From Deltaproteobacteria bacterium (GTDB lineage: Bacteria; Desulfobacterota; Desulfobacteria; Desulfobacterales; UBA11574), in assembly GCA_019313025.1 (NCBI GenBank), contig JAFDCA010000542.1, forward strand, positions 1 to 6,365: a stretch of DNA of 6,365 nt, given 5' to 3'. The notes under the pieces are model-generated. The model saw nothing but the letters and a program-made list of their open reading frames with translations. It was not told the origin of the DNA and did no database searches. Shown one piece after another: positions 1 to 5,456 of this stretch; position 1 is the first letter of the stretch, and each line of letters opens with the position of its first letter. A program made the position numbers and the translations under genes.

Positions 1-2
1 AA

Positions 3-473
3 TCTTATCTGGCAGTTCTTAATATGGATCCCGATATCAGTTTTGCCGTTCAGGGTAAAAGACACGCTCTGGAACACATTCGCCTTGCCAAACGAATCGG
101 ATTTTTTCTTGAAAATCCCTCGGTCATGGAATCGGACCAGCAGCTTGAAAATGCGATACGGCTAATCAAAGACGCCGAGAAACTGGAACAAAGCGGTCCA
201 CATTTTATCGCCCGATTAAACCAGTTAAAATCGTTGGTGGATCTCGCCGAAACGCCTATTAAAGTGGTGATCGAGTCCGATAATCTTACGAAAATCGCCG
301 TATATAAAGTCGGAAAATTCGGCACATTTACCTTTCGCGAATTATGGCTGAGACCCGGAACGTACACAGTGGTCGGCTCACGCGACGGGTACCAGGATGT
401 CCGGCTGAAAATCACCGTAAAACCCGGCCAGACATCGCTTCGCGTGTCCGTAATTTGCAACATTAAGGTGTGA
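3..473 (+). CDS. TPR/PEGA-like protein, C-terminal part (5' end outside window)
   Basis: This is the 3' end of a longer gene. The frame is open back to the window edge, and the first internal ATG (position 24) has no Shine-Dalgarno-like sequence before it, so I treat it as an internal methionine. The 156 visible codons begin with a TPR-like tail (YLAVLNMDPDISFAVQGK, the usual 'xLDPxxxxAxxG' pattern). A helical stretch rich in Leu, Glu and Lys follows (about residues 35-80 of the fragment). The last 70 residues form a beta-rich PEGA-like domain with the motifs VYKVGKFG, RPGTYTVVGSRDGYQDVR and a terminal VSVIC. The 'RPGTY' and 'DGY' elements are what PEGA repeats show, but the 'IDG...G.TP' half is replaced by VYKVGKFG. 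The stop codon overlaps the next gene by 4 bp (GTGA, 470-473), so the two are probably co-translated. Its role is unknown; an adaptor or scaffold partner of the PEGA protein downstream is a reasonable inference. Localisation cannot be judged without the N-terminus. Confidence 0.75.
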   Translation, partial: SYLAVLNMDPDISFAVQGKRHALEHIRLAKRIGFFLENPSVMESDQQLENAIRLIKDAEKLEQSGPHFIARLNQLKSLVDLAETPIKVVIESDNLTKIAVYKVGKFGTFTFRELWLRPGTYTVVGSRDGYQDVRLKITVKPGQTSLRVSVICNIKV

Positions 474-478
474 CATTG
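465..478 (+). promoter_or_regulatory. Coupled start region with two possible start codons (GTG 470 or TTG 476)
   Basis: The stop of the upstream gene and the GTG start share GTGA (470-473). The only SD-like sequence, AAGGTG (465-470), lies directly against this GTG, too close for normal initiation there, but 5 nt before an in-frame TTG at 476. Initiation may therefore be by termination-reinitiation at GTG 470, or by SD-driven initiation at TTG 476, which would shorten the protein by two residues. The protein's function is unaffected by the choice. Confidence 0.45.
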
Positions 479-2581
479 TCAGGCATCACGCAAGATAGCG
501 GTGGGGATAAAACGCCCATAAAAATCGAACCCATCTCCTTTTGGTCCAAGCCGCCATCTAAAAGACCAAAGCCTTTTATCATTTTTAAATGGGTTGTCGG
601 CATTCTTATCGGAATCGTCTTGACTTTTCTTTGTATCTCGACGTGGTTTGTTTTCACCGCTCGACAGGTCGTGATGGATATCGAACCGGTTCCGGATCGT
701 ATCGTGTTTTCAGGGAGTATCCTGACCCCGAAAATCGGCAGCTATTACCTGATGCGCCCCGGAAAATATACGCTGGAGGCTCTAAAAGAATGTTTTTCAC
801 CCCTTGACCATACATTTTGGGTCGGCGATGAAAAACGCCAGAACCTTCACTTAACGATGCAAAAACGTCCCGGCCGTCTGATGATCCGCGCATATGATTC
901 AGGTAATAGGGAAAAAAACATTTTAGGAGCACAGATATCTATCGATGGTATCATGGTCGGAAAGACCCCCATTGAGAATGTCGAAATACCGCCGGGTCCG
1001 CACACAGTTGAAATTCGCGCCCAGAATTATCAGGACTTTCAGACGGATGTTAACGTGCATGGTTGCGATAAATTCCAGGAGGTTAACCTGGCGCTGCTTC
1101 CAGGTTGGTCGGATATCACCGTCAGCTCCCTGCCTTTGGATGCAGATGTTTTGATCGACGGGAAATCCTTGGGTAAAACCCCTTTACAGACTCAACTGCT
1201 GCCCGGATCTTATCTTCTTGAAATCCATGCCGATGGTTTTAAAACATGGAAACAACGTCTGAATGTAAAACCGAATGAACCCCAAGAAATAAAAGATATA
1301 CGGCTTCAACCGGCAGACGGCAAATTAGCCATCAACACCAAACCTGCCGGAGCCAATATCATCATCGACGGGACTTTTGTCGGTCAGACACCGATGACAC
1401 TCTATCTCTCTCCGGAAAAACCTCATGTGGTTCTACTTTCAAAAGCCGGTTATGAAAAAACAAACCGTAACGTACAAGTTGCATCGGCGGTATCAAAAGA
1501 GCTTAATGTGAATTTAAAACCCAGACGAGGCATTGTCCGCCTGTGGGTTGAACCATCCGACGCCGAACTCATAATTGACGGTAAATCATGGGGGATGGTT
1601 CCGAAACAATTAAATCTCATCGCCGTGGAACACAAACTGGAATTCAATAAAAAAGGCTTTCATCCCTATCAAATCCGCATCACACCCCAACCCGGATTTC
1701 CAAAACAATTGACAGTTACGCTGAAAAAAATAACGGTATCCAAAGAAACCGAACCGCTGATGATTACAACCAAGACAGGCTACAGATTGAAATTAATCCA
1801 ACCCGGCGCTTACACCATGGGATCTTCACGCAGAGAACAGGGTCACAGATCCAATGAAACCCTTAGAAAGATCATACTAACACGATCTTTTTACATGGGC
1901 CTAAACGAAGTATCCAACCAAGCATTCAAGGAATTCATGGCCCAACACAATTCAGGCTTTTTTAAATCGCAACGTCTGAACAATTCTGCTCAACCCGCGG
2001 TTCGAGTTACCTGGGAACAGGCTGCCCGGTTTTGCAATTGGCTCAGCGCCAAGGAATCACTGCCGGCGGCTTATGTTCAGAAAGGGAGCACGTTGATTGC
2101 TGTAGAGCCGTTAAATACCGGCTACAGGCTACCCACCGAAGCAGAGTGGGAGTATTGTGCCCGCTTTGTCGGCAAACTTGCATTTTCGAAATATCCATGG
2201 GGAAACACATTTCCACCTGTTCAATTATCCGGGAATTATTCCGATCAATCTGCAAAAAACTTGCTTCCAACCGTTCTCGAAGGTTACAATGACGAATATG
2301 CCACAACATCTCCGCCGGCAACATTTAAATCCAATACGTTGGGGCTGTATGATATGGGCGGCAATGTGGCAGAATGGTGTCATGATTTTTATTCAATTTA
2401 CAGTTATGATCCCGAAAAAACATATGTGGATCCAACCGGACCTAAAAACGGCAAACACCATGTGATCAGAGGATCCAGCTGGAAACATGGAAGTATCAGT
2501 ACCTTGAGGTTGGCCTATCGCAGTTACGGTGATGACAAACGTGAGGATGTCGGTTTTCGGGTTTGCAGATATTTAAAATGA
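470..2581 (+). CDS. Membrane-anchored PEGA-repeat protein with FGE/SUMF1-like domain lacking catalytic Cys
   Basis: A 703-residue protein. Residues 1-40 are polar and Lys/Arg/Pro-rich. Residues 43-64 form one TM helix (VVGILIGIVLTFLCISTWF), giving an N-in topology with the rest in the periplasm. Residues about 65-133 are a beta module with 'RPGKYTL'. Four PEGA repeats occupy about 136-421. Residues about 430-702 are an FGE-sulfatase/SUMF1 fold: QPGAYTMGS (445-453), YRLPTEAEWEYCAR (552-565), YPWGN, LGLYDMGGNVAEWC (624-637), VIRGSSW (665-671) and VGFRVCR at the end. True FGEs carry two catalytic cysteines just after 'RGGS'. In the segment after RGSSW the aligned positions read His and Thr and there is no Cys, so formylglycine formation is unlikely and a binding role fits better. 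The four Cys in this domain (522, 563, 637, 699) lie elsewhere. The EgtB DinB domain is also absent. It starts with GTG overlapping the previous stop and ends in an ATGA overlap with the next gene. Confidence 0.9.
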   Translation: MTLSGITQDSGGDKTPIKIEPISFWSKPPSKRPKPFIIFKWVVGILIGIVLTFLCISTWFVFTARQVVMDIEPVPDRIVFSGSILTPKIGSYYLMRPGKYTLEALKECFSPLDHTFWVGDEKRQNLHLTMQKRPGRLMIRAYDSGNREKNILGAQISIDGIMVGKTPIENVEIPPGPHTVEIRAQNYQDFQTDVNVHGCDKFQEVNLALLPGWSDITVSSLPLDADVLIDGKSLGKTPLQTQLLPGSYLLEIHADGFKTWKQRLNVKPNEPQEIKDIRLQPADGKLAINTKPAGANIIIDGTFVGQTPMTLYLSPEKPHVVLLSKAGYEKTNRNVQVASAVSKELNVNLKPRRGIVRLWVEPSDAELIIDGKSWGMVPKQLNLIAVEHKLEFNKKGFHPYQIRITPQPGFPKQLTVTLKKITVSKETEPLMITTKTGYRLKLIQPGAYTMGSSRREQGHRSNETLRKIILTRSFYMGLNEVSNQAFKEFMAQHNSGFFKSQRLNNSAQPAVRVTWEQAARFCNWLSAKESLPAAYVQKGSTLIAVEPLNTGYRLPTEAEWEYCARFVGKLAFSKYPWGNTFPPVQLSGNYSDQSAKNLLPTVLEGYNDEYATTSPPATFKSNTLGLYDMGGNVAEWCHDFYSIYSYDPEKTYVDPTGPKNGKHHVIRGSSWKHGSISTLRLAYRSYGDDKREDVGFRVCRYLK
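875..1732 (+). repeat. Four tandem PEGA-domain repeats (within the 703-aa protein)
   Basis: These are protein-level repeats at about residues 136-212, 213-282, 284-352 and 353-421. Each has the pattern 'A.(I/V).IDG...G.(T/V)P....L.......(V/L)......(G/N)(Y/F)'. The IDG motifs fall at residues 158, 229, 299 and 369, a spacing of 71, 70 and 70 residues. The following turns are VGKTP (163-167), LGKTP (234-238), VGQTP (304-308) and WGMVP (374-378). The last copy is the most divergent. DNA identity between copies is low by eye, so this is an old duplication kept for structure, not a recent one. PEGA modules are extracytoplasmic beta folds thought to bind the cell envelope or act as spacers; here they would hold the FGE-like domain away from the membrane. 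Confidence 0.88.
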
Positions 2582-2916
2582 CCTTGGCAAACAAATTTTT
2601 TATCACAATTGTTTTATTGGGAACATGTCTTTTTGGGGCAGCGGGGGCAGAAACTGTTCCGACAGGATTCTCGTATGAATTTAACATCCGGTTCGGGCAA
2701 GATTTAGGACACACTTATTTTGCCCAAAATGACCGTGTAAAACCGTCGGAGAGCGTTTCCACCGATGATGCCTCAAAGACTCACAAAAAGATCAGCAAAC
2801 CAAAAACTTCGGCACCAGAAAACCATGGCTCCGAAAAGACAAAGCCGGTGAAGCCGTTTGTTCCTTCAGAAACGATCCCGGCAGATCAGGGGGTGGATCT
2901 ACCATATGATATCTAA
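2578..2916 (+). CDS. Small exported Lys/Pro/Ser-rich protein of unknown function
   Basis: A 112-residue protein. I chose ATG 2578 because it overlaps the previous stop as ATGA (2578-2581) and gives a textbook signal peptide; an in-frame TTG at 2563 would only add five residues. Residues 1-24 have a Lys, a hydrophobic core (FFITIVLLGTCLFG) and an Ala-x-Ala site (AGA, cleavage predicted after residue 24), so export by Sec and cleavage by signal peptidase I are expected. The Cys at 17 has Thr before it and does not form a good lipobox. The mature part of about 88 residues starts with an aromatic stretch (FSYEFNIRFG, YFAQNDR). It then becomes a low-complexity region rich in Lys, Pro, Ser and Glu (about 55-100), probably disordered, and ends in VDLPYDI. 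I recognise no family. Coupling to the PEGA/FGE-like gene suggests a periplasmic partner of that protein. Confidence 0.75.
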   Translation: MTLANKFFITIVLLGTCLFGAAGAETVPTGFSYEFNIRFGQDLGHTYFAQNDRVKPSESVSTDDASKTHKKISKPKTSAPENHGSEKTKPVKPFVPSETIPADQGVDLPYDI

Positions 2917-3021
2917 CACCTCAAATGCGTGTAACCAAAATGATGATCCATTCCGCTCAGCGAGAACGGGCAGGTGCAGGAATGCCACCGCTTCCAAATT
3001 TTTGAAATGACCCGACACCTT

Positions 3022-3035
3022 ATCACCAGAGTGAT
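3022..3035 (+). other. Perfect 5-bp inverted repeat with 4-nt loop
   Basis: ATCAC (3022-3026), loop CAGA, GTGAT (3031-3035). It could be a small RNA hairpin or a half-site pair for a dimeric regulator. There is no T-run, so a terminator is unlikely. A stem this short can arise by chance. Confidence 0.3.
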
Positions 3036-3037
3036 GC

Positions 3038-3051
3038 GGGAAAGTGCTCCC
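3038..3051 (+). other. 4-bp G+C-rich inverted repeat next to the preceding hairpin
   Basis: GGGA (3038-3041), loop AAGTGC, TCCC (3048-3051). It lies 2 nt after the ATCAC/GTGAT repeat, so the two could form adjacent small hairpins in the leader of the channel gene. The following bases (CATGAACACA) contain no T-run, which argues against an intrinsic terminator. Confidence 0.25.
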
Positions 3052-3107
3052 ATGAACACACACATGTCGAGCAATTAATTTACTTATTCGTAAGCAAAAT
3101 CAACATC

Positions 3108-3114
3108 GAGAAAG
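3108..3114 (+). promoter_or_regulatory. Ribosome binding site of the MotA/TolQ/ExbB-type gene
   Basis: GAGAAAG lies 4 nt before ATG 3119. This is one of the few starts in the window not overlapping an upstream stop, which supports independent translation of the second block and fixes the start of the channel gene. Confidence 0.5.
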
Positions 3115-3118
3115 CACT

Positions 3119-3922
3119 ATGAAAAAAACATTGCCGATATCCATGGAGTTTATTTACCAGCTTTTCTCTCTGATTCTGATTATCATTTTCGTTCATGCCG
3201 CTTATGTCGGTATCATTCGTCCCAATGCCGACGCCATTCTCAACCGTCAGGCTGAGATGCTCAACAAAGACAAAATGCAAATCACCGAACGCTCTGCCTA
3301 TGTATTGATTCGCGATTACGAACAGGAAGCGTGTTTTGTTCTGATGTTTTGGGCGCTGGCCATCATGGCGTTTAAGGCCGTAACCACCATCAGACACCGT
3401 TCGTTGTTACAACAGGATTTGATACCTTTGGCCGAAGGGGTCCGCATATTGCCCGAAGATACCCGGGAACTGTCCCGGCAAATTCAAGCACTGCCGACAT
3501 ATCAACGAAACGGATTGCTTCCCAGAGCATTGCTGGCCGGTTTGCAGAGATTCAGTTCAACGCGAAATATTCAGGATGTGGCAGATGCCACTCGTGCCTA
3601 CTGTTCGGCAGAAGGAGAACGATTGGAATCTGAATTGTCTATGATTAGATATATTGCCTGGGCTATTCCTTCCATCGGATTTATCGGCACGGTGCGGGGC
3701 ATTGGAGATGCATTAGGGCTGGCACATCAGGCCATTGAAGGAGAAATTTTCGGGGTTACCCGCAGCCTTGGAGTCGCATTTAATTCAACACTGATCGCAC
3801 TTCTTATCAGCATTGTTCTCATGTTTATGCTTCATCAGCTCCAGCTTCTCCAAGAAAGATATGTCTTGGAAACAGAAGCATATTGTGAAGAAAAATTGAC
3901 GAGACACTTGCATACCCAATGA
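3119..3922 (+). CDS. MotA/TolQ/ExbB-family proton channel subunit
   Basis: A 267-residue inner-membrane protein with four hydrophobic segments: about 10-31 (FIYQLFSLILIIIFVHAAYV), 72-90, 177-202 and 215-240. The last two carry the family signature. IPSIGFIGTVRGIGDALG (183-200) matches ExbB 'GLFGTVWGI', and LGVAFNSTLIALLISI (217-232) matches the polar TM3 of ExbB. Thr191 and Thr224 line up with the two channel threonines of E. coli ExbB (Thr148, Thr181). The order TM1-TM2, then a cytoplasmic loop of about 85 residues, then TM3-TM4 is MotA-like; ExbB has three TMs. Such proteins form a pentamer around two copies of an ExbD/MotB-type helix and turn proton (or sodium) flow into movement. The likely partner is the vWA protein encoded at 5446. 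ATG 3119 is preceded by GAGAAAG. The stop overlaps the next small ORF by ATGA. Confidence 0.88.
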   Translation: MKKTLPISMEFIYQLFSLILIIIFVHAAYVGIIRPNADAILNRQAEMLNKDKMQITERSAYVLIRDYEQEACFVLMFWALAIMAFKAVTTIRHRSLLQQDLIPLAEGVRILPEDTRELSRQIQALPTYQRNGLLPRALLAGLQRFSSTRNIQDVADATRAYCSAEGERLESELSMIRYIAWAIPSIGFIGTVRGIGDALGLAHQAIEGEIFGVTRSLGVAFNSTLIALLISIVLMFMLHQLQLLQERYVLETEAYCEEKLTRHLHTQ

Positions 3923-4047
3923 GTGCCCATCCAGAAATGGCCTCTTTTGAAACGATACGGTTGGAGTGGCGTTGTCATTTCAATGACCATGCAAACATGT
4001 ATCAAGAATTTGTACTGAAAAATCCAATAAACGGGATACATCAATGA
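3919..4047 (+). CDS. Possible 42-residue protein, ATGA-coupled on both sides
   Basis: A short open frame fills the whole space between the channel gene and the Hsp70-FHA gene. Its ATG (3919) shares ATGA with the stop of the channel gene, and its TGA (4045-4047) shares ATGA with the start of the next gene. The same 4-bp overlap pattern is used at other junctions here, which is the main argument that it is real. The product starts MSAHPEMASFETIRLEWR and continues with HFNDHANMYQEFVLKNP. It is soluble, mixed in charge, with no TM or signal peptide. I recognise no family. No good SD precedes it (a GAGAC 13 nt upstream), so it would depend on coupling. Alternatives are a non-coding spacer that is open by chance, or a -1 frame extension of the channel protein. 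Confidence 0.5.
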   Translation: MSAHPEMASFETIRLEWRCHFNDHANMYQEFVLKNPINGIHQ

Positions 4048-5456
4048 CACTTTTAGGGCTTGAACTCAGCGATGCGGGGATCCTGGTTGCCGCTGACAAT
4101 CCATTAAGATTGCTAACCGTTGACGGGCAAGAAAAAGAAAGTCCCGGTTATGCCATCCCTGAAAAAAAGCGACTGCTCGTGGGAAAACCGGCATCAGACA
4201 AGGCACATCTCTTTCCTTTTCAAGTCATCAACAAATTCTGGGATCAATTGAATACAGAACCTTTAAAACAGAAGAACCGGCACGCCCAAAATCATGCCGA
4301 GATCGCATACGCCCATCTATTTCATGTCTGGGAAATCGTTAAACCCTACGGAGATGAGATGATGATCACCGTACCCGATTATTACAGCAAAGAACATTTA
4401 GGACTTATTCTGGGTATGGCCAAAGAGCTGTCAATACCCGTTAAAGGTTTTGTCTCCCTCCCCATCGCCGCAACATATCAGCCTTATCCAAATTCAATGC
4501 TGTTGCACCTGGACATTCACTTGCACCGATTTGAAATCATTCATCTCCATCAGGGTGAATATCTAACAGCGAAGAACTCTTTGACATTCCAAGAAATTAG
4601 TCTGGAACAGCTATACCGGAGCTGGGTGGAAACCATTGCCGAAGAATTTGTGCATGCCACAAGATTCGATCCTCTTCATCAGGCCGCAACAGAACAGGAA
4701 CTTTATAACCGACTGGCCGCTGCCCTTGATATTTTTAGAAACCAACCCTCTTTTTTATTTGAATTATCCCACGGAAAAGATCGTTATCGTATTAACCTTT
4801 TTCGTGATGTATTGTCTCAAAAGAGCGAGAAGATATATGATGATATTTGCCGATTCGTTGAAAAAATGCGAGAGGACCCTGGTACCAATCTTTTGACCGT
4901 CCTCCAGATGACCCATCGAGTCGCCTGTCTGCCGGGATTAAAGGATAAACTTTTAGAAATAAATAACTGCAAAATCATTGAGCTTGAACCCGGTGCCGGT
5001 GCTTTGGGAGTTTTAAAACTCCGGAACCAGTTGGTCGATTCTCACTTTAAAAATGGGGCATCTTTTTTTACCAGCCGTCCTTGGCAGCAGGCAGAATCTA
5101 CAATCTCCAGGGCCATTTCCTATCAAACACCTGATACGATACGTCCATCACATCTACTCTATCGTGACGTGGCATATCCCATCTCCGAAAAACCTCTCAT
5201 TATCGGCTGCGATCCATATCCTTTTGGAGAAGGCATTCATATTCAAGCGAAATCTTCCCATGTTTCCAAAAAGCATTGTACGATTCAGCGCGAAAATGAC
5301 CGTATTATCCTAACCGACCACAGTCGCCAGGGAACGTTTGTAGATAATCGACAGGTCCACGAAAGCGTGCTGCTGGAACTCGGCCAGACCATTCGCCTCG
5401 GGTCATCCCGAGAAACCATACGACTCATTGCTTGCTTGGAATTCGATGAAACGTAG
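4044..5456 (+). CDS. Hsp70/actin-fold protein fused to a C-terminal FHA domain
   Basis: A 470-residue cytoplasmic protein (no signal peptide, no TM). Residues about 1-330 follow the Hsp70 (DnaK-like) ATPase plan. The opening strand-turn-strand is GLELSDAGILVAAD (5-18). 'MITVPDYYSKEHLGLILGMA' (107-126) corresponds to the 'ITVPAYFN..QR....A' segment of Hsp70, with SLPIAATY (138-145) for 'NEPTAAAL'. LLHLDIHLHRFEIIHL (153-168) stands at phosphate-2, VACLPGLKDKL (293-303) at 'GGSTRMP', and ELEPGAGALGVL (313-324) at 'EPDEAVALGAA'. The Gly/Thr-rich phosphate loops (GTT and GGGT in DnaK) are missing, so ATP hydrolysis is doubtful. Residues about 380-463 are an FHA domain: SHVSKKHCTI keeps the S..H motif and DHSRQGTFVDN replaces 'S.NGTxVNG'; the usual 'GR' reads GC (388-389). 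Phosphothreonine binding may be weak or changed. GGGA 7 nt before ATG 4044 is a fair SD. Confidence 0.82.
   Translation: MTLLGLELSDAGILVAADNPLRLLTVDGQEKESPGYAIPEKKRLLVGKPASDKAHLFPFQVINKFWDQLNTEPLKQKNRHAQNHAEIAYAHLFHVWEIVKPYGDEMMITVPDYYSKEHLGLILGMAKELSIPVKGFVSLPIAATYQPYPNSMLLHLDIHLHRFEIIHLHQGEYLTAKNSLTFQEISLEQLYRSWVETIAEEFVHATRFDPLHQAATEQELYNRLAAALDIFRNQPSFLFELSHGKDRYRINLFRDVLSQKSEKIYDDICRFVEKMREDPGTNLLTVLQMTHRVACLPGLKDKLLEINNCKIIELEPGAGALGVLKLRNQLVDSHFKNGASFFTSRPWQQAESTISRAISYQTPDTIRPSHLLYRDVAYPISEKPLIIGCDPYPFGEGIHIQAKSSHVSKKHCTIQRENDRIILTDHSRQGTFVDNRQVHESVLLELGQTIRLGSSRETIRLIACLEFDET

Larger units (their letters stand above)
2917..3118 (+). other. 202-bp intergenic gap between the two coupled gene blocks
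   Basis: This is the only gap in the window without a supported gene. It separates the PEGA/FGE block from the motor block. It holds two short inverted repeats (3022-3035 and 3038-3051), an AT-rich stretch (about 3073-3100) and the SD of the next gene. I found no T-run typical of a Rho-independent terminator, and no convincing -35/-10 or -24/-12 promoter: TTGAAA at 3002-3007 has no -10 partner at proper spacing. A promoter or a post-transcriptional control element for the second block is plausible but not shown. Confidence 0.5.

Noticed and set aside
654..932. 92-codon open frame on the minus strand
   Set aside because: It lies inside the strongly supported PEGA/FGE-like gene and encodes no recognisable domain; an antisense shadow. 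The same holds for the minus-strand frames at 50-463, 463-657, 1450-1647, 2043-2324, 2496-2714, 3080-3397, 3835-4050, 5556-5786 and 5787-6083.
2563..2577. TTG start giving the small exported protein five more residues
   Set aside because: ATG 2578 overlaps the previous stop as ATGA and gives the cleaner signal peptide; no SD supports TTG.
470..2581. Active formylglycine-generating enzyme or sulfatase activator
   Set aside because: Both catalytic Cys positions after RGSSW are occupied by other residues and no sulfatase gene is present in the window.
2578..2650. Lipoprotein signal in the small exported protein (Cys17)
   Set aside because: The residue before Cys is Thr, not Gly/Ala/Ser, and an AGA signal peptidase I site follows at residues 22-24.
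2925..3005. 26-codon ORF in the intergenic gap (MRVTKMMIHS...)
   Set aside because: No SD, no overlap with neighbours, no recognisable features; short enough to be chance.
3002..3030. Sigma-70 promoter starting with TTGAAA at 3002-3007
   Set aside because: No TATAAT-like hexamer at 16-18 bp; the nearest candidate (TATCAC at 3021) is too close.
3038..3051. Rho-independent terminator
   Set aside because: The stem is only 4 bp and no T-run follows.
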